In this document: positions 44,567 to 56,999 of the stretch, piece by piece
How the letters are laid out: every line of letters starts with the position of its first letter
How positions within the stretch are numbered: the stretch's first letter is position 1
DNA from: Shinisaurus crocodilurus
Taxonomy: Eukaryota > Chordata > Lepidosauria > Squamata > Shinisauridae
Direction of reading: 5' to 3'
Assembly: GCA_021292165.1 (NCBI GenBank)
Contig: JAHFWL010000193.1
Location: 1-64,000, forward strand
Length of the DNA: 64,000 nt
Notes under the pieces: generated by a model
The model's database searches: none
Seen by the model: only the letters and a program-made list of their open reading frames with translations
Told to the model about the DNA's origin: nothing
Program-made: the position numbers and the translations under genes

Positions 44567-45714
44567 GCCCTTGAAGCTAAGGCCTTGCCGCTGCAAAAAG
44601 GTCACGTGCTGCCATACTGGCGGCAGCCACGCATGGGCCAGGCCTGCGTGTCCAATGCCGTGAAGGGCAGGGGACAGCGCGGCAATGGCAGCGGGCATGA
44701 GAAGACTCAGGCCCGGTGTCCACAGCATGAAGAGCTGGTGGACGATGATGACGACGACGACAACATTGTGTGGGGGGAGTGGGCGGGAGCTCCATTGCAC
44801 CCGACCTCCTCGAGATTGAGCACGAGGGGGGGGCCCGGGACACCCTGGACTCGAATCCCTTCCCCCCCTTGGGTGAGCTCCAACCCCCAGGGTCTTGGGT
44901 CTCCCCCCCCCCACAGAGGCCCTCCCGGGACAGATGGGGCTGCCCCCCCCATGCAAGAGGGGGGTGGCCCCGGGTCAGGCCATCTGCCCTTCCACCCAGG
45001 GTGGTGGCGTGAGGCTCTGGGACCCAGTCCCACCGTACCGGTGCTTCAGGATCTTTTCAAATGAAGTTTTCTTTCTTCTTCTCGCGCTTAGAGAAGTGTG
45101 AAATGTTGCCTCCCTTTGTGAGGCAGGAAATGAAACTGGAGTTTTCTGGGGGAGGCCCTCCCTCTGGGAAGCTCAGATCAAAGTCTGCCTTCCCAGCCCC
45201 AGAGGCAGAGCTTACCCCAAGCTTGCTGGCCTCCCAACACTTGTAGGAGAACTGTGAGTTCAAAGGAGTTTTGTGTTGGGGCTCAGACCCCACCTCTGCC
45301 CTTTTGGGCAGGTTAATCGTCTTTTGCCACGCCTCCCCTGGCAGTCATTTAGTGGTGGTGGCCAGGACAGTTTCCCAAATTGCCAAACGTGCGCATGACC
45401 CAAAAAGGTTGCCTACCCCTGCTCTAAGCCATGGTTTCGTGCGATGTGCACAAGCTGCAGGCCCATTAATTTAAATGTGTATCTAGCAACTATATCTTGT
45501 TTTCATTTTTACTCCAGAGTAGGCACAGGGCTCTGATCCAGATTGGGACGTTAGATGGGGCGGGGGGCTTTTAAGATCTGGACTGGGACCCCTGTACGTA
45601 CTGTAGAGTAAAAATGAAAAGCAGTCATAGCTGCTAGATACACATTTAAAGTAATGTCTGTTTTGGCCTTCATACTCTCACTCTCCCCTTCTGCTCCTCC
45701 TTCATGGCAAGGAT

Positions 45715-45898
45715 CACAGACGCCTCCAGGATCAGAGGCGGTATGCCTATGTACTCCAGTTGCTGGGGAACATGGGTGCTGTTGCACTCATGTCCTGCTT
45801 GTGGGATCCCGTGGGCAGCTGGTTGGCCACTGTGTGAACAGAATGTGGGACTAGATGGACCCTTGGCCTGATCCAGCAGGGCTCTTCTTATGTGCTTA
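45715..45898 (+). mobile_element. Squamate SINE-like repeat ending in TTATGTGCTTA
   Basis: It carries CACTGTGTGAACAGAATGTG, GGACTAGATGGACCCTTGGC and CTGATCCAGCAGGGCTCTTC, a pattern I know as a frequent repeat in squamate DNA. Its head is not identified. Confidence 0.55.
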
Positions 45899-45899
45899 T

Positions 45900-46505
45900 G
45901 AGGTGGAGTTCAGAAGTCTGAGTTCCACTTTTGCTTCACTGAGGGTTGACTTGTTGTCTGGAACTAATTATGGTGAGTTTGAACAAACCAGCATCATAAT
46001 TTATGGCTTGAAGTTGGCTTGGCTGAAATTGGCTTGCTTGAAATTAAGCATGGTTAGTGTTAACAGTTTTGTTGCACCAGACAACACAACCAACTGAGGT
46101 TAAGGGAAAGTAAAAACAAAAGTTTCCCCTCATGGCCCAAGGCTCACCGTGGCTCATGCATGCAGTGCTAAACCATGCTTCAGAGTGATCTGTGAATGCA
46201 CCCAATGTATACGAAGCACTCTGAACATAGTATCCAACTACCCAGGGAAGCCCATCATGCCAGCTTATGCTATTGGCATACCGCTTGAGGTAGCTTATGC
46301 TAGTGGTACGTCAATAGAGTAAGCGAAGCAAGCAGTATTGGATACTGCCCTGAAAGTGCAACAGAGCACACTTGGTAACTTAAATGGGTAGGTATATACA
46401 TACACCTTGAGCACACACGCACACTAATTATAAAGTGAGCCCAAAAGGTCAAGCAGTGCAAATGATAGTGATAGATCTGTCACAGTACAACGCAGAGATC
46501 AAATA
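45900..46505. other. Intronic stretch, nothing firm
   Basis: 46215-46345 contains weak inverted segments (AGTATCCAACTAC and AGCAGTATTGGATACTGC) suggesting a decayed palindromic element. Confidence 0.35.
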
Positions 46506-46509
46506 AATA

Positions 46510-46769
46510 CAGTAATACCTTGGATTGCAAGCATAATTCGTTCCGGAACCGTGCTTGTAATCCAAAACACTCTTATATCAAAGCGAGTCTCTGGCAGGCG
46601 TGAGCGGGGCTGATGTCGGCCCGCTACGCCTGCTCGAGGCGAGCGGTTACATCCCTATGACTTGTATTGCAAGACGTCGCTTGTTTATCAAGTCAAAATT
46701 TATTTTAAAAAATTGCTTGTCTTGCAAAACGCTCTCAGACCAAGTTACTTGCAATCCAAGGTATTACTG
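46510..46769. mobile_element. Tigger/mariner-like MITE, 260 bp, TA-flanked
   Basis: CAGTAATACCTTGGATTGCA at the left is inverted at the right as TGCAATCCAAGGTATTACTG, flanked by TA on both sides. The inner arms (CATAATTCGTTCCGGAACCG; ATATCAAAGCGAGTCTC) fit the Tc1/mariner, pogo-like group. CpG density is higher than in the surroundings, suggesting a fairly recent insertion. No transposase. Confidence 0.85.
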
Positions 46770-47238
46770 TACAGAATCCAATAAGAACACAAGAGCCAAC
46801 CAATGTGGGTGCAACCCAATTTCCCACTAGCAGCCTAGGCCAAGCAAGACTAATGATGTAGTGTACACAAACTCAAAAAGAAGGAGAATTAAGGCCAAAA
46901 ACATCAGTGTCTCTTTGCATTTAACATGAAGCTTAAAAATAAGCAAATAGCATCAGCTGGGGGGGGGGGGGGTGATAATTTTTTGATCTGCAGACTGCAG
47001 CAAGCGTGGAGGAAGCATTTGACCCTTTCCTTCCCTTGCTGAAGTCCTGAGGCAAACCCACCCCCCTCTGTGGGAACAAATTCCCAATTGACTTTTACCC
47101 TCTGTAGTGAGCTAGTCATTGGCGAGATTTGTTGAGACGGAATTCCAGTATCAAATTCGCTCATGAATTCCATTCCTGCAGCTTCACATTGGAGTATCCC
47201 TTTAAAATCCTTTTTCTTTTTGCTGAACTATGAACTGT

Positions 47239-47484
47239 GAGAGCCAGTGTGGCATAGTGGTGAGAGTGTTGGACTGGGACTCAGGAGATCCGGGTTCTAG
47301 TCCCCGCTTGGCCATGAAACTCACTGGGTGACTTTGGGCCAGTCACTGACTCTCAGCCTAACCTACCTCACAGGGTTGTTGTGAGGATAAAAATGGAGAG
47401 GAGGATTATGTAAGCTGCCTTGGGTTCCTTGCAGGAAAAAAGGCAGGGTATAAATATAATAAATAAATAAATAAACAAACAAAC
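47239..47484 (+). mobile_element. Full-length tRNA-derived SINE
   Basis: The head GAGAGCCAGTGTGGCATAGT contains the A box, and CCGGGTTCTAGTCCC holds the B box (usual GGTTCGANTCC). The body CACTGGGTGACTTTGGGCCA, the CTACCTCACAGGGTTGTTGT segment and the end TATAAATATAATAAATAAAT follow. This is the best reference copy in the window. Confidence 0.92.
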
Positions 47485-47489
47485 TATGG

Positions 47490-49415
47490 CAATATTTAAG
47501 ATGCTTGCTAAAAGCATCTCCAAGCATAATTAAGGATCCAGCAACAACAGGCCACCTGAACGACATGCAAAACCCACTGCCAACTCTGTCCCCATATCTA
47601 CTCAGGTAACACGCCCATGGACCAATGACATTAGTCAGACCTTTAGTGAACTGATATATTTTTACGATATTTTGCGATTACACTGTCAAACTTTAGAGAT
47701 TGAAGAGGAGCCTTTTTGAAACATCCATATGCAGTTCTATAGATTGTAAAACTTCAGTTGAAACATACTTGAAGGATCTTTTCATAAATAAATACATACA
47801 TAAAAATGGAATTGGTCAGAGTTGCTGGAATCTGCCTGGGAAAAACAAAAGATGACAGTTCCCACCAAGTCGCACAACTGTTTCAACCTATACAATGCCA
47901 TTATATAGAAGCATTTTACAATAGCCAGCTGTGGAGCTATCCAGCTGTGGCATGAAGAGCAAATTATTCTAAGTGACATTTTTATCACTAAGTGGACAGT
48001 CTCACTTATACTTTTCCAAGTACTGCTAATGTGCTTTCACGTGACTGATGGATTTACTGGTCTCTAGCCATATTCCATCAGAAATCCTGCCCTAAGGGAC
48101 CAGTATCTCCCCCCCCACAGCCGTTCCCTTCATCCAGGTGTGCATCTTGGTCCTGCTTGTAAGTATAGGCAGAGAATTGTCATTAAGTAACAGGCAGGCT
48201 GACAAGGTTCAATGATATGTCACGAAACACAACAGGGTCCTGGGTGAATAAAAGAAACATTAACCTAGAATGCCTGCTGGAGCCCGTCAGTGGGGGGGAA
48301 ATGTAAACATTTCAAGCTTAAATTAAAAAAACAAAAACAAAAAACCTTCAACAAGATTTCTCAAAGACAATTCACACATTCCATTCCATTTTTATTTTTT
48401 TGTAAATAGGAGCCATAACTCAGAGCAAAACAAGACATGACAGGTTAGCTGTCCATGCATCTTCCATGTTTACATATAAAATGGGGGTGGTGGTCTTGGG
48501 GGGGGGGAGTTCTACTCTTAACCCAAAAAGAAGTGTATGGAAGAACAAAGACCACACTGTCTGAGCCATACAGAGCTTCATTCACTTAGAATGCTTGTGA
48601 AATTCCATGACATCATAGCAGCTCAGCCATTCATTTAACCACCACCACCAAATCCTTTAGTTCCTTTACAATATAGAAGACCCTACAAATAGTTCCATTT
48701 CATAATTTCATACTCTCTTGCTAGTGTATAAAAACAGGAATGATTCCAGTCTATAAAAGTGGAATGCCTGAATATATTCTCAAAAATTATAGAACACTTG
48801 CCCTGAAATAAAAGGCTCTGGGGAGAGGCGGGGGAGAGAGAGAGAGAATCTAATGCAGACATCTCAGACAATTTTCTGGCAAGCTTATTAGTCTCAGATA
48901 ATTAAAAAGGTAACAGACACTGGTGTGCCCAGATGACATAAGAATCAAGGAAATTATTGACTCCAGATGGGACTGTAGCTGCTTAGTGTCACCTCTTCTG
49001 CAATGTCTTCCATCTCCCCCCAAAACGTATTTTTACTATGCAATTCATAGCTTTGTTTCTGGATCTGGAATAAGACACACAAAACTCATCTGCAACCTCT
49101 TTCACAGTTGGGAGCTGAAGATACGTTTGCCTCAACTCTGCAAGGCACTTACTACATTCCTAACTCTAAACATCTAGGACAAGAGGCAATAACTGGTGGC
49201 CTCCTGATTAGATTCAGCTTCTTGGTAGGGAGCTATATGGCCCTTTACTTGCCAACCAAAAGGCAAAATAAATGCCTCCATCTCTCCCCTTGTATCCCAC
49301 CACCTTTCTGTCAGGACCAGCTCAGAACTAGGTGAGAGGAAGAGGAGGACTCTTCCTATGAGGTTCAGGAAGAGTCAGCAGTCACTGACACCCCTCCTCC
49401 CCATCATCCAGGAAG
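47490..49415. other. Intronic stretch, no features recognised
   Basis: AT-rich. A GA-rich run at about 48836 and a poly(G) patch at about 48500 are the only simple repeats. No exon. Confidence 0.45.
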
Positions 49416-49416
49416 A

Positions 49417-49541
49417 TTCATAGATCATAGAGTTGGAAGGGGCCTACAGGGCCATTGAGTTCAACCCCCTGGTCAATGCAGGAAACTAGAGGAGGGGTCT
49501 CCCATCCAAGTAATAACCAGGCCTGACCCTGCTTAGCTTCA
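49417..49541 (-). mobile_element. 5S rRNA-headed SINE, 5'-truncated
   Basis: Minus-strand copy beginning inside the head at AAGCTAAGCAGGGTCAGGCC, with TTGGATGGGAGACC, the CCTCCTCTAGTTTCCTGC linker and a CTATGATCTATGAATC end. Confidence 0.85.
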
Positions 49542-49544
49542 GGG

Positions 49545-52500
49545 GAATGGATACATCCTGACTGGTCCTACTCCCCTTCTCTGGACCATCCAGGCTCTCC
49601 CCCAGGAACAGAGGAGATGCCGTGACTGAGCAGAAGTCCAGAACTGAAGGTGCAGTAGCTATCTGGCAGCAAAAGGCCTCCTATCCCTGAATCCTACTCA
49701 TAAGGAAGAAGCCAGACTCTTCACATGCTCCAGATCAGGAACCTCATGATTTTCTAGCCATTGCTGAAGTAACAGCTTACCCACTGTGCTCCTCTGAGAC
49801 TCCTTTGTTGGGGAAGACCTTGATCACTGAGAAAGTTGAGTCACACAATGGCGGGGAACGGGGCACCCCTCCTAAAACACTCCTTGAAGCAGCAGCCATT
49901 TCCTATGCTGCTGCTGGGAACATCCAGCAATGGTGTGGAGATCAAAGTGATGACTTCATATTATAGTCATCAAAAGGAGCAGATCCAACATGGAAAGCAC
50001 AATCTGTAAACTAGCCTTTAAAATCATTTGGTTCAACAACAAACTATAATAGATTGCAGAAAGAACAGGTGTTTCCTTCCTTTTCAGTGTGTGTATGGAT
50101 CCCCCCTTCTGCAAACTCAATATGGTGTTAAATCCCTCAGATGTCTATGGCATTTGAAATACATTTAAGCATCATTTCCTAATAAAAAACAAACTACAAC
50201 CTTTGACAGAAATAGAAAACATAGTAGTGCCCATCCTTGACGTTATTAAATAAGATACAAAACTCAGTACAACTCTTAGGTTACGTTTGGCTTCTTGGTT
50301 ATCTTCCACACCTTGTAAAAAAAAACAACCCAGAGACAACAGGTCCCAGGAAAAGAAGTTGCTTGGCAGGCCAGATGTGGCCTGCTAGCTGGACATCCTA
50401 GTTTGAAAGAAATATATCATTTCCAAGCATTTATCTCCATTCTTAATTTCTTAATGAAGGCGAGAAGTGACACCTGATTATAAAAGGAAAAGGAAGCACA
50501 GAATGATCCACAACATGGAGCAACAACAAGAAATTGGCAGTCAAATCCTAATATTTGGCTCAAACATTTGGGCCAAATAGAGTGCAGTCCTATCTTTCTC
50601 TCACAAAGTCAAACTGCAGTAAAACAAGGGGGCTTGAGAGAAAGTTGGATTTCCTGAGAAATACAGGAAACTGAAAAAGGAATTCATGGTTATGGGGTGG
50701 AGGTGGGGCTCTGACAAGAAGTTGCAGAGGACGGAAATGACTTTCCTGAGGGGTGCTCCTAGCAGTCATATCACCTGCTCCTTTTGCCAACAGCTGTTCT
50801 CACAGGCTCCCTGGAGAAGGATGATGGAAAAGAAGAAAATTATAGAAGCCATTAAGGGCAGCTGCAGACAATAGCAGGATAAATAGATACAAGGCTCAAC
50901 ACGGAAAGAACGTTTAGGGTAGGGAAGTCCAGAAACCTGAGGAAAACTGTCCTCTGCTCCCCACAAGGAGCCATCAACAGGTGGCTCCCCATAACCCCAA
51001 GATTTAGCAGCTGTCACCAGGTCGTCAGAGAGCCTTTGTTTTAAATGACTCTTGTCTCTGAAATCACTCATATCGCAGCTCTAATGAAATGCATTCCTGT
51101 CTCTTATTTTAGACAGTTTGATTTGGTAGTCTTAGCCCTACATAATATGTGGTTCAGTTACATTTCCTTTCCCAAAAAACAAACAAAAAGCATGGTTCAT
51201 TTCTCTCTGTCCATCAGACTCAAACCTTCAGTGATACAATTTCCCTTTGTGGGGTGTTTTGATTCTTAAAAGGTTTGGTTCGATCGCTAACGGATCTGCT
51301 AGAAAAGAACCGAGTGCAAGGTTGTTGGTTTTTTTAGCAGATACAGAAATCACTGGGAGAAGCTATGGGCAGAAAGGATGTAGAGGAGATCAGGGTCAAA
51401 GGCCTTAGGGCAAGACGAGAGGTCAGGAAACCACTATGCAGTGGAGAAAGGCAAAGGAAGTGATCCACAGAAGTCCTAAGTTTCCACTCTGTTCTGTCAA
51501 ACAGAACGCTGAGCACTGGAACTTTCCTTTCTCTTCTCCCCATGGCGGTGGTACTTGACAATCTGCATTCACTGGCATTAACTATACAAATATCACAACA
51601 GATGCCTATTTGCTGAAAAGCTGAACAAACCAAGGTAGGAGAAGACATTACCAGCCTGTTGATGCAGGCCTGTAAACTGAATTAGCTTCGAGACAACAAA
51701 ATACAATTTGCACCACAAAACTGCTTAAATTTTTGATTGATGCCCATGCGCTGAATACCCAGAATGCTTCCAGACATAGCTGGTTTTCCATGGCAGGGAA
51801 ATACTTCCCTCTATAAGCAGGTTTGGGTTTTCTTGCTGCAGGACAAGCTCTTCTTGAACTTATTGCCCTCACTCCTCAATTGCTACATGTATTGGGCTAC
51901 AACTCCATGGCAAACATTTTTATTTGGGCAGGTTTTTGGCTTTTTTCAGCTCTTTTTCAAGCATGGTGATACTTTTGAAATGTTTATTCTCAAAATTATT
52001 TTTTTAACAAAGTTAAGTATTGCTCTTGGAGAAGTGGGGAGGGGCTTAATGATTCCCACCAGGGTCAGCCAATCAGTATTTCCTAAAACCAGATAAGGGT
52101 GGTGGCTTGGTTATTGTCACATGGGCCAGCCAACTATGAAACCAGGAACAACCAGTTGCTCCTGGACTTGATTCAGTCTGAAAGTTTGTACATTTTTTTC
52201 CAATAAAGGATGACTTCTTATCAATGAGTGGGCTCCTCAGTTAAGGTGCATACATCTGCCTTAGCCTCTCTTCTCCATAAGGTATAGGAAGAAGCAGCAT
52301 GTCCTGTGGCACCATCTACTTGGCATACCTGAATGTGATAAGTACTATGCCGTTTCCAAAGAAGGGAGAAAGGGAGACGGTAATGAGTCAAGTATGGCAT
52401 AAGTTGCGAACAAAGTTTCATTCCCCACCCCAAACCCGGAAGGGCTGTCCCCTGGGAGATGTTAATAGGTTTACAAAATCATAAACAAACAAATTCCAGA

Positions 52501-53322
52501 TTAAGTCCAACAAGGTTTAGAAAAGATAACAAACAGGAAACTTCATCTGTACTGAGGAAGAAAACAAAGCAAGCAAAGTGAGCTACAAGAAATTGAAAAT
52601 ATCTCAGACTCTTACAGGAGACAAGTGACTTATTTGATTATACAAAATTGGTTCTTCCCTGGCTGAAACCCTTGCCTGAGAAATTTTAGTTTGGATTGTT
52701 ATGGAAAAATGACAGGCAGGAGAGCGTGGGCTCAAAATTTCATGACTAGGATGAAAAATCAGATATAGTCCTAACAATGGACAAGACTAAAAAATCCTGC
52801 ATTAACAAACCCAGTTTGTAAGTGATGGCGTCCTTGATTTTCAAGTTTTAAAAGTTAAAGAAAAGGAGGGAAAATTCAAGAAGCTATTTACATGTTAGTT
52901 AATTCCCACAGTCTTACCAACAAATAAGCAGCATTCTCTTGTGTTTTCATTCTATTCTTGCCTTGTTTATTATGAAAGGTAAGGTGGCGGGAATCAAACT
53001 CTGATAAAGAGAAAACCTGAAGTATGGATGTGTTGAAATGCAGGTGATCAATAATTAAGAGAATTCTGCAAGCCTTCTTTCAGGATTTTATATTCTTCCC
53101 CAGTCTTAAGGACAACTTCTCTGCAATCTAAGAAGCCTATTCTGCTGTGTTCTTTATAGCCAGCATTCCTGAATAGCTTCACAACAGAATGCTGGATACA
53201 TCTGACAGGTGCAATAACGCGGAAAATGACTTCATGCTCTTCATAAATAGCCTCTGGGAAGTCATTTAAACACAACCACAAAACATCTCCTGCAGGTCAG
53301 AATTACCAGCTCCACAAGAAAC

Positions 53323-53326
<4 letters not shown>
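49545..53326. other. Intronic stretch, mostly unassigned
   Basis: 51880-51960 contains AACATTTTTATTTGGGCAGG, a trace of an L2/CR1 LINE end. No exon stands out in the rest. The longest open frames (104-110 codons) have no domains and lie in either strand at random. Confidence 0.4.

Positions 53327-53359
<33 letters not shown>
53327..53359 (+). repeat. (AG)n microsatellite
   Basis: About 16 AG units, followed by imperfect AGAC repeats. Confidence 0.95.
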
Positions 53360-53367
<8 letters not shown>

Positions 53368-53772
53368 GAGCTGGCAATATTAAAAACAATCAAATGATTA
53401 AGCCATTAAATAATTTCGAATACTGGGAAAGAAATATCACTGGATGAATACCTTACTGAACGAAAGCAAGGACACAGAGACCTGAAGAAAAAGAAAGGAA
53501 TAATTTGGTACTTTTTAATGGTTCTGCTCCCTTCACCTGGGGGTATACAGCTCTTTCTACAGTGTAATGATGCAAATAACTTGGCATATTATAAAGGCTC
53601 AGTGAAGCACTGTTCGCACAGCTAGTTTGGGGGGCCATCCAGGAGCTGGCACATGATGTGAATTACAAAGAGTTGGAGAGTACTTGAGAAGAATTCAAAG
53701 AAAAGAAAAGAAAAGAAAAGGCTGTTTGAGGGGGGAGAAAAAGAGTGGGCTTAGTTGAAGAAGAACCCCTTG

Positions 53773-53801
53773 CACACACACACACACACACACACACACA
53801 C
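53773..53801 (+). repeat. (CA)n microsatellite
   Basis: About 14 CA units; an (AAAAG)n run lies 70 bases upstream at 53697-53720. Confidence 0.95.
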
Positions 53802-54317
53802 CACCCATCCTTATTGGAGTGTTAAATCAGACACAGAGCTTCAGGAGTTGCCAGTTTAAAAAAATGCTTCCCTGTCAAAGTTAGAGTCGCGCCAGTGCAT
53901 GCTGCCAGAAATGAATGTGAAGTGCATAGAAACCCATAGGTTGTCAGAGTCCGAAGAGTCTGGTTCCCGGGGTGAGGGCGGAAAGCAAGGAATGAAAAAT
54001 ATTTAAAGCCAATGGTTTTTATTTGCTCCAGCCCAGAGTAAAGGTCCAAAGCACATAAAGAAAAAAAGGATTATATTCAGCCCAACCTCACACCTCTCAA
54101 CTGCTCTGGATTTTCTACAGCATTCCATGGGTGAAGACAGATAATCATGTACCAAGTCATAAATCATCACTAGTAATCAGTGGATCCACCCAATTCTGAT
54201 TGGGAATCAAAGCAGAGGAAATGAATTTGGTCCCCCCCCCCCCCCCAAATGCTTGTTGTTGGACACCCAAAACAACCCAAACTCTGGATTTGGTCTGGGG
54301 ATGACAGTCCTCTAGGC

Positions 54318-54453
54318 CAGGGTGGGCAACTTGTGGCTCTCCAGATGTTCTTGGATCGCAACTCATATCAGCCCTAGCCAGCGTAGCCAATGGTGAGGCA
54401 TGGTGGCAGTTGTGGCCGTCCAGATGTTGTTGATTACAAGTTGCCCACCCCTG
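54318..54453. mobile_element. Palindromic hAT-type MITE
   Basis: CAGGGTGGGCAACTTGTGGC and ACAAGTTGCCCACCCCTG are the ends. CTCTAGGC and CCCTAGGC flank it, 7 of 8 matching. The core is more diverged than in other copies. Confidence 0.85.
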
Positions 54454-54497
54454 CCCTAGGCCTTGCTGCAGAATGACAGCAGCAGCATCTGGGGCAG

Positions 54498-54598
54498 TGG
54501 GTGGCCCTCCAGATGTTTTGGCGTACAACTCACAGCATTCCTGACCACTGACTAGGCTGCCTAGGGCTTGATGGGAGTTGTAGGCCATAATATCCATG
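54498..54598. mobile_element. Palindromic hAT-type MITE, ends lost
   Basis: GTGGCCCTCCAGATGTTTTG and GATGGGAGTTGTAGGCCATA are the arms; neither terminus is intact. It lies 45 bases from the copy at 54318. Confidence 0.65.
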
Positions 54599-54599
54599 G

Positions 54600-56150
54600 T
54601 CTAGGGGCTTCAGTACATGCCATAGTGCCCAGAAGCTCTCTAGACTGCTCCTGCTTTACGCACCAGACTGGGACAATGGGGGATAAGGAGGAGGGCTCTC
54701 CGAAATAACCTAGCAGGGACTGTATGCTGCAGTGCACGCTTGTCACAAGACACAGATAAGCTGTGGTGAGCTTGCATTGCACCACCCCAGACTGCAGTCC
54801 ACAGTGCAGTATTCCTAGGGCCCTCACCCCCTGGGAAGTGGCACAAAGGGAGGCGAGGTGGATGGATCTTGGGAAAGTGACAGCAGGGATTCGACATATG
54901 ATGGATTAATTCTGGATTGAGCTGGACTACAGTGGGTCAGAAGCCCAATGTAAAATGGATGGTGTTTTTTTTTAAAATTCACCATCTGCACCCGTTATTT
55001 CAAAGTCTGCATAATCAGTACTTACCACAGTGTGCATTCAACCATTCAATAAGCTAATCAACCACATCATCCCACCAAGTGGCAAGGAGAATTTTACCAC
55101 ACATCGCATCAAACCCTACATCTTGGAAGATGTAAACATCCCATCATTTGGCAGGAAGTTGCAGCCATCTTACTAAATGGTTACTGAACTTATCAACTGG
55201 CAAATGGCCGTTTTAAAAAGCTCACCCTTCATTGGGTCTTGCCATCAGAGCAATGAGGTTCTGTAGTTCAGAGCAGAGCAGAGCAGAGGAGCAAATCCAC
55301 TACCCTCACATAATCGCCACTCCTGACAACCCTTAGGGAGGGGCTTGTCCTATCTTGTTATCCCTCCCTCAGAGGGAATTTTTCGTTCTTTTACAGCTTC
55401 CTTGATAATTCCTGTGACCTGGTTTGCATGATCAAAATAGCCCACCATGGCTATGGCACATGCTGGGTGGGATTTGAATATTAACTGCCCAGCCACAGCT
55501 TGTGTCATGTGAAACTGGGTGACGGGTTTTTTGTGAAGGTTAAACAGCCCTCACATAACCCTAGAACAGGCTTGGAGAGGGATGTTTAAACCTCACACAA
55601 CCCCCACCACCCAGGATCGCACAACACAAGTCGCGGCCAGGCGGGGAATATTCAAAATGACCGCCAGCATGCGCAGGCACACATCGACACCGTGTGGGCT
55701 ATTTGATCGTGTGAACTGGCCCAGTGTCTTGGCTTCTCCTTACTCTGCTCATCATCTTGAGAACTTCAACTGTTTTGGCCAGTCACTTTCTCAAGGGTTC
55801 TACTGACCCCACCTCTGAAGCATAATACCCCCAAAACCAGTCATTTCTACATTTGCACTTACTGGGGTTACACGGGGGTCTACCCTGCCCCAGCTATCTG
55901 AATCTGAACTTCCACTTTTGAACTAAGCAGTTTCTCATGACTTCTAAACTTATCAACACAGTGTGGTTTACCCTAATGGTGGCTAGTTAACAAAGAGCCA
56001 AACTACATGTTACGCTCATCACATAGCTTGTAGCTGAGGATTAGTATGAAGAAAAGCATACGGAGTTTCCTGTGTCCTTCCTCACCACACACATGTAAAT
56101 AAGTGTAATCCCAGCTGGAGGCTGAGAATCTCCTGGGAATGTACATAGTT
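54600..56150. other. Intronic stretch, possible palindromic repeat
   Basis: 55430-55640 contains loosely inverted segments (GTGACCTGGTTTGCATGATC and its approximate inverse near 55700) around AACCCTCACACAACC-type motifs, perhaps an old MITE. No exon. Confidence 0.35.
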
Positions 56151-56390
56151 TTATTTATTTATTTATTATATTTATACCCTGCCTTTTTTCCTGCAAGGAA
56201 CCCAAGGCGGCTTACATAATCCTCCTCCTCCTCTCCATTTATCCTCACAACAACCCTGTGAGGTAGGTTAGGCTGAGAGTCAGTGACTGGCCCAAAGTCA
56301 CCCGGTGAGTTTCATGGCTGAGCGGGGACTAGAACCTGGATCTCCCAAGTCCCCATCCAAAACCCTAACCACTACGCCACACTGGCTCTC
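56151..56390 (-). mobile_element. tRNA-derived SINE, full length
   Basis: Tail TTTATTTATTTATTTATTAT first, then AAGGAACCCAAGGCGGCTTA, GGTTAGGCTGAGAGTCAGTG, the inverted B box region ACTAGAACCTGGATCTCC and the head CGCCACACTGGCTCTC. Confidence 0.92.
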
Positions 56391-56499
56391 CTGGGGCTCT
56401 GTGTCACCTCCGAGTCTGCGACGTATTCGCATGCAAATATCCACCAAACACTCTAGGTATGGTCAGGAAGTCACCCTTCTGACACCTAGGAGCCACCCC

Positions 56500-56990
56500 C
56501 CCTTGCCTAGCATGGACAAATTAATCATGACCGGCCAAGAGACAGTCAGGCTATCGAAGGGAGGGGCGGGAGAACAGCGATACGGTCAGCCGTGGCTTCT
56601 GGGTTTTGTTGTTGTTCTGGATGTGAAGAAGCCTGCAGCAGGGGCTGCTGCTGAGGCAAGTCCCGGGAACAGCAACCCCCAAGCTAATGTGTAAGTGCCT
56701 GGGTACTCTAGGCTGAGATTTAGCTTTGTTGTTTTGTAGCTCTGACTGTGTTTAACAAAGGTATTTCATTCTGTCAATTTCACTTCCCTTATCTCCCCAC
56801 CTAATTTGTAACTGACTAACCCAAAATAAACTTTCTTTCACTTTCCCCTACAGGGTGTGTATAGTTTCTCTGCTGGTTCAAGGCTAAATCCAGTGTCTGA
56901 GACCCGGGAGGACAGAATCAAGGCTGGCAATTTGTAGCCTTTGATCTCTTGTTCGGAATCAAAGGACTGGTCGTAGTCCTTCACAATTAG
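56500..56990 (+). mobile_element. LTR-like sequence, related to the one at 8760
   Basis: CCAAAATAAACTTTC near 56820 acts as a polyadenylation-type signal, and the sequence ends in GGCTGGCAATTTGTAGCC then TTTGATCTC. The copy at 8760-9320 has the equivalent GGCTGGCAATCTGGTACC then TTGAGATCTC. Both lack an internal coding region. Confidence 0.4.
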
Positions 56991-56999
56991 TTTTTATTT

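Larger units (their letters stand above)
42636..45275 (-). mobile_element. DIRS-like retroelement remnant with inverted terminal repeats
   Basis: The left arm (about 42636-42800) and right arm (about 45094-45275) are inverted copies: GAGGCCAGCAAGCTTGG, GGCTGGGAAGGCAGACTTTG and TCTGAGCTTCCC occur at the left and their complements at the right, as do GGAAACTCCAGTT-type segments. Split inverted repeats are characteristic of DIRS elements. A decayed Gag-like coding region lies in the left half. The right half (43860-45090) is GC- and CpG-rich. No reverse transcriptase, RNase H or tyrosine recombinase remains, so this is an internally deleted copy. Confidence 0.65.
42477..45421. mobile_element. 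hAT element interrupted by a DIRS-like element
   Basis: The left end CAGGGGCAGGCAATGTGGTG and right end GGTTGCCTACCCCTG are inverted repeats. The flanks TTCTAAGC (42469-42476) and CTCTAAGC (45422-45429) match at 7 of 8. Up to GCAGCTGGGATTGC (42600) and again from about 45280 the sequence follows the uninterrupted family member at 62936-63251 in inverse orientation. The middle 2.6 kb is foreign to that family. Confidence 0.8.

Noticed and set aside
44087..45064. Glycine/proline-rich ORFs around 44.1-45.0 kb
   Set aside because: They lie in the GC-rich non-coding half of the DIRS-like element, with frames open on both strands.
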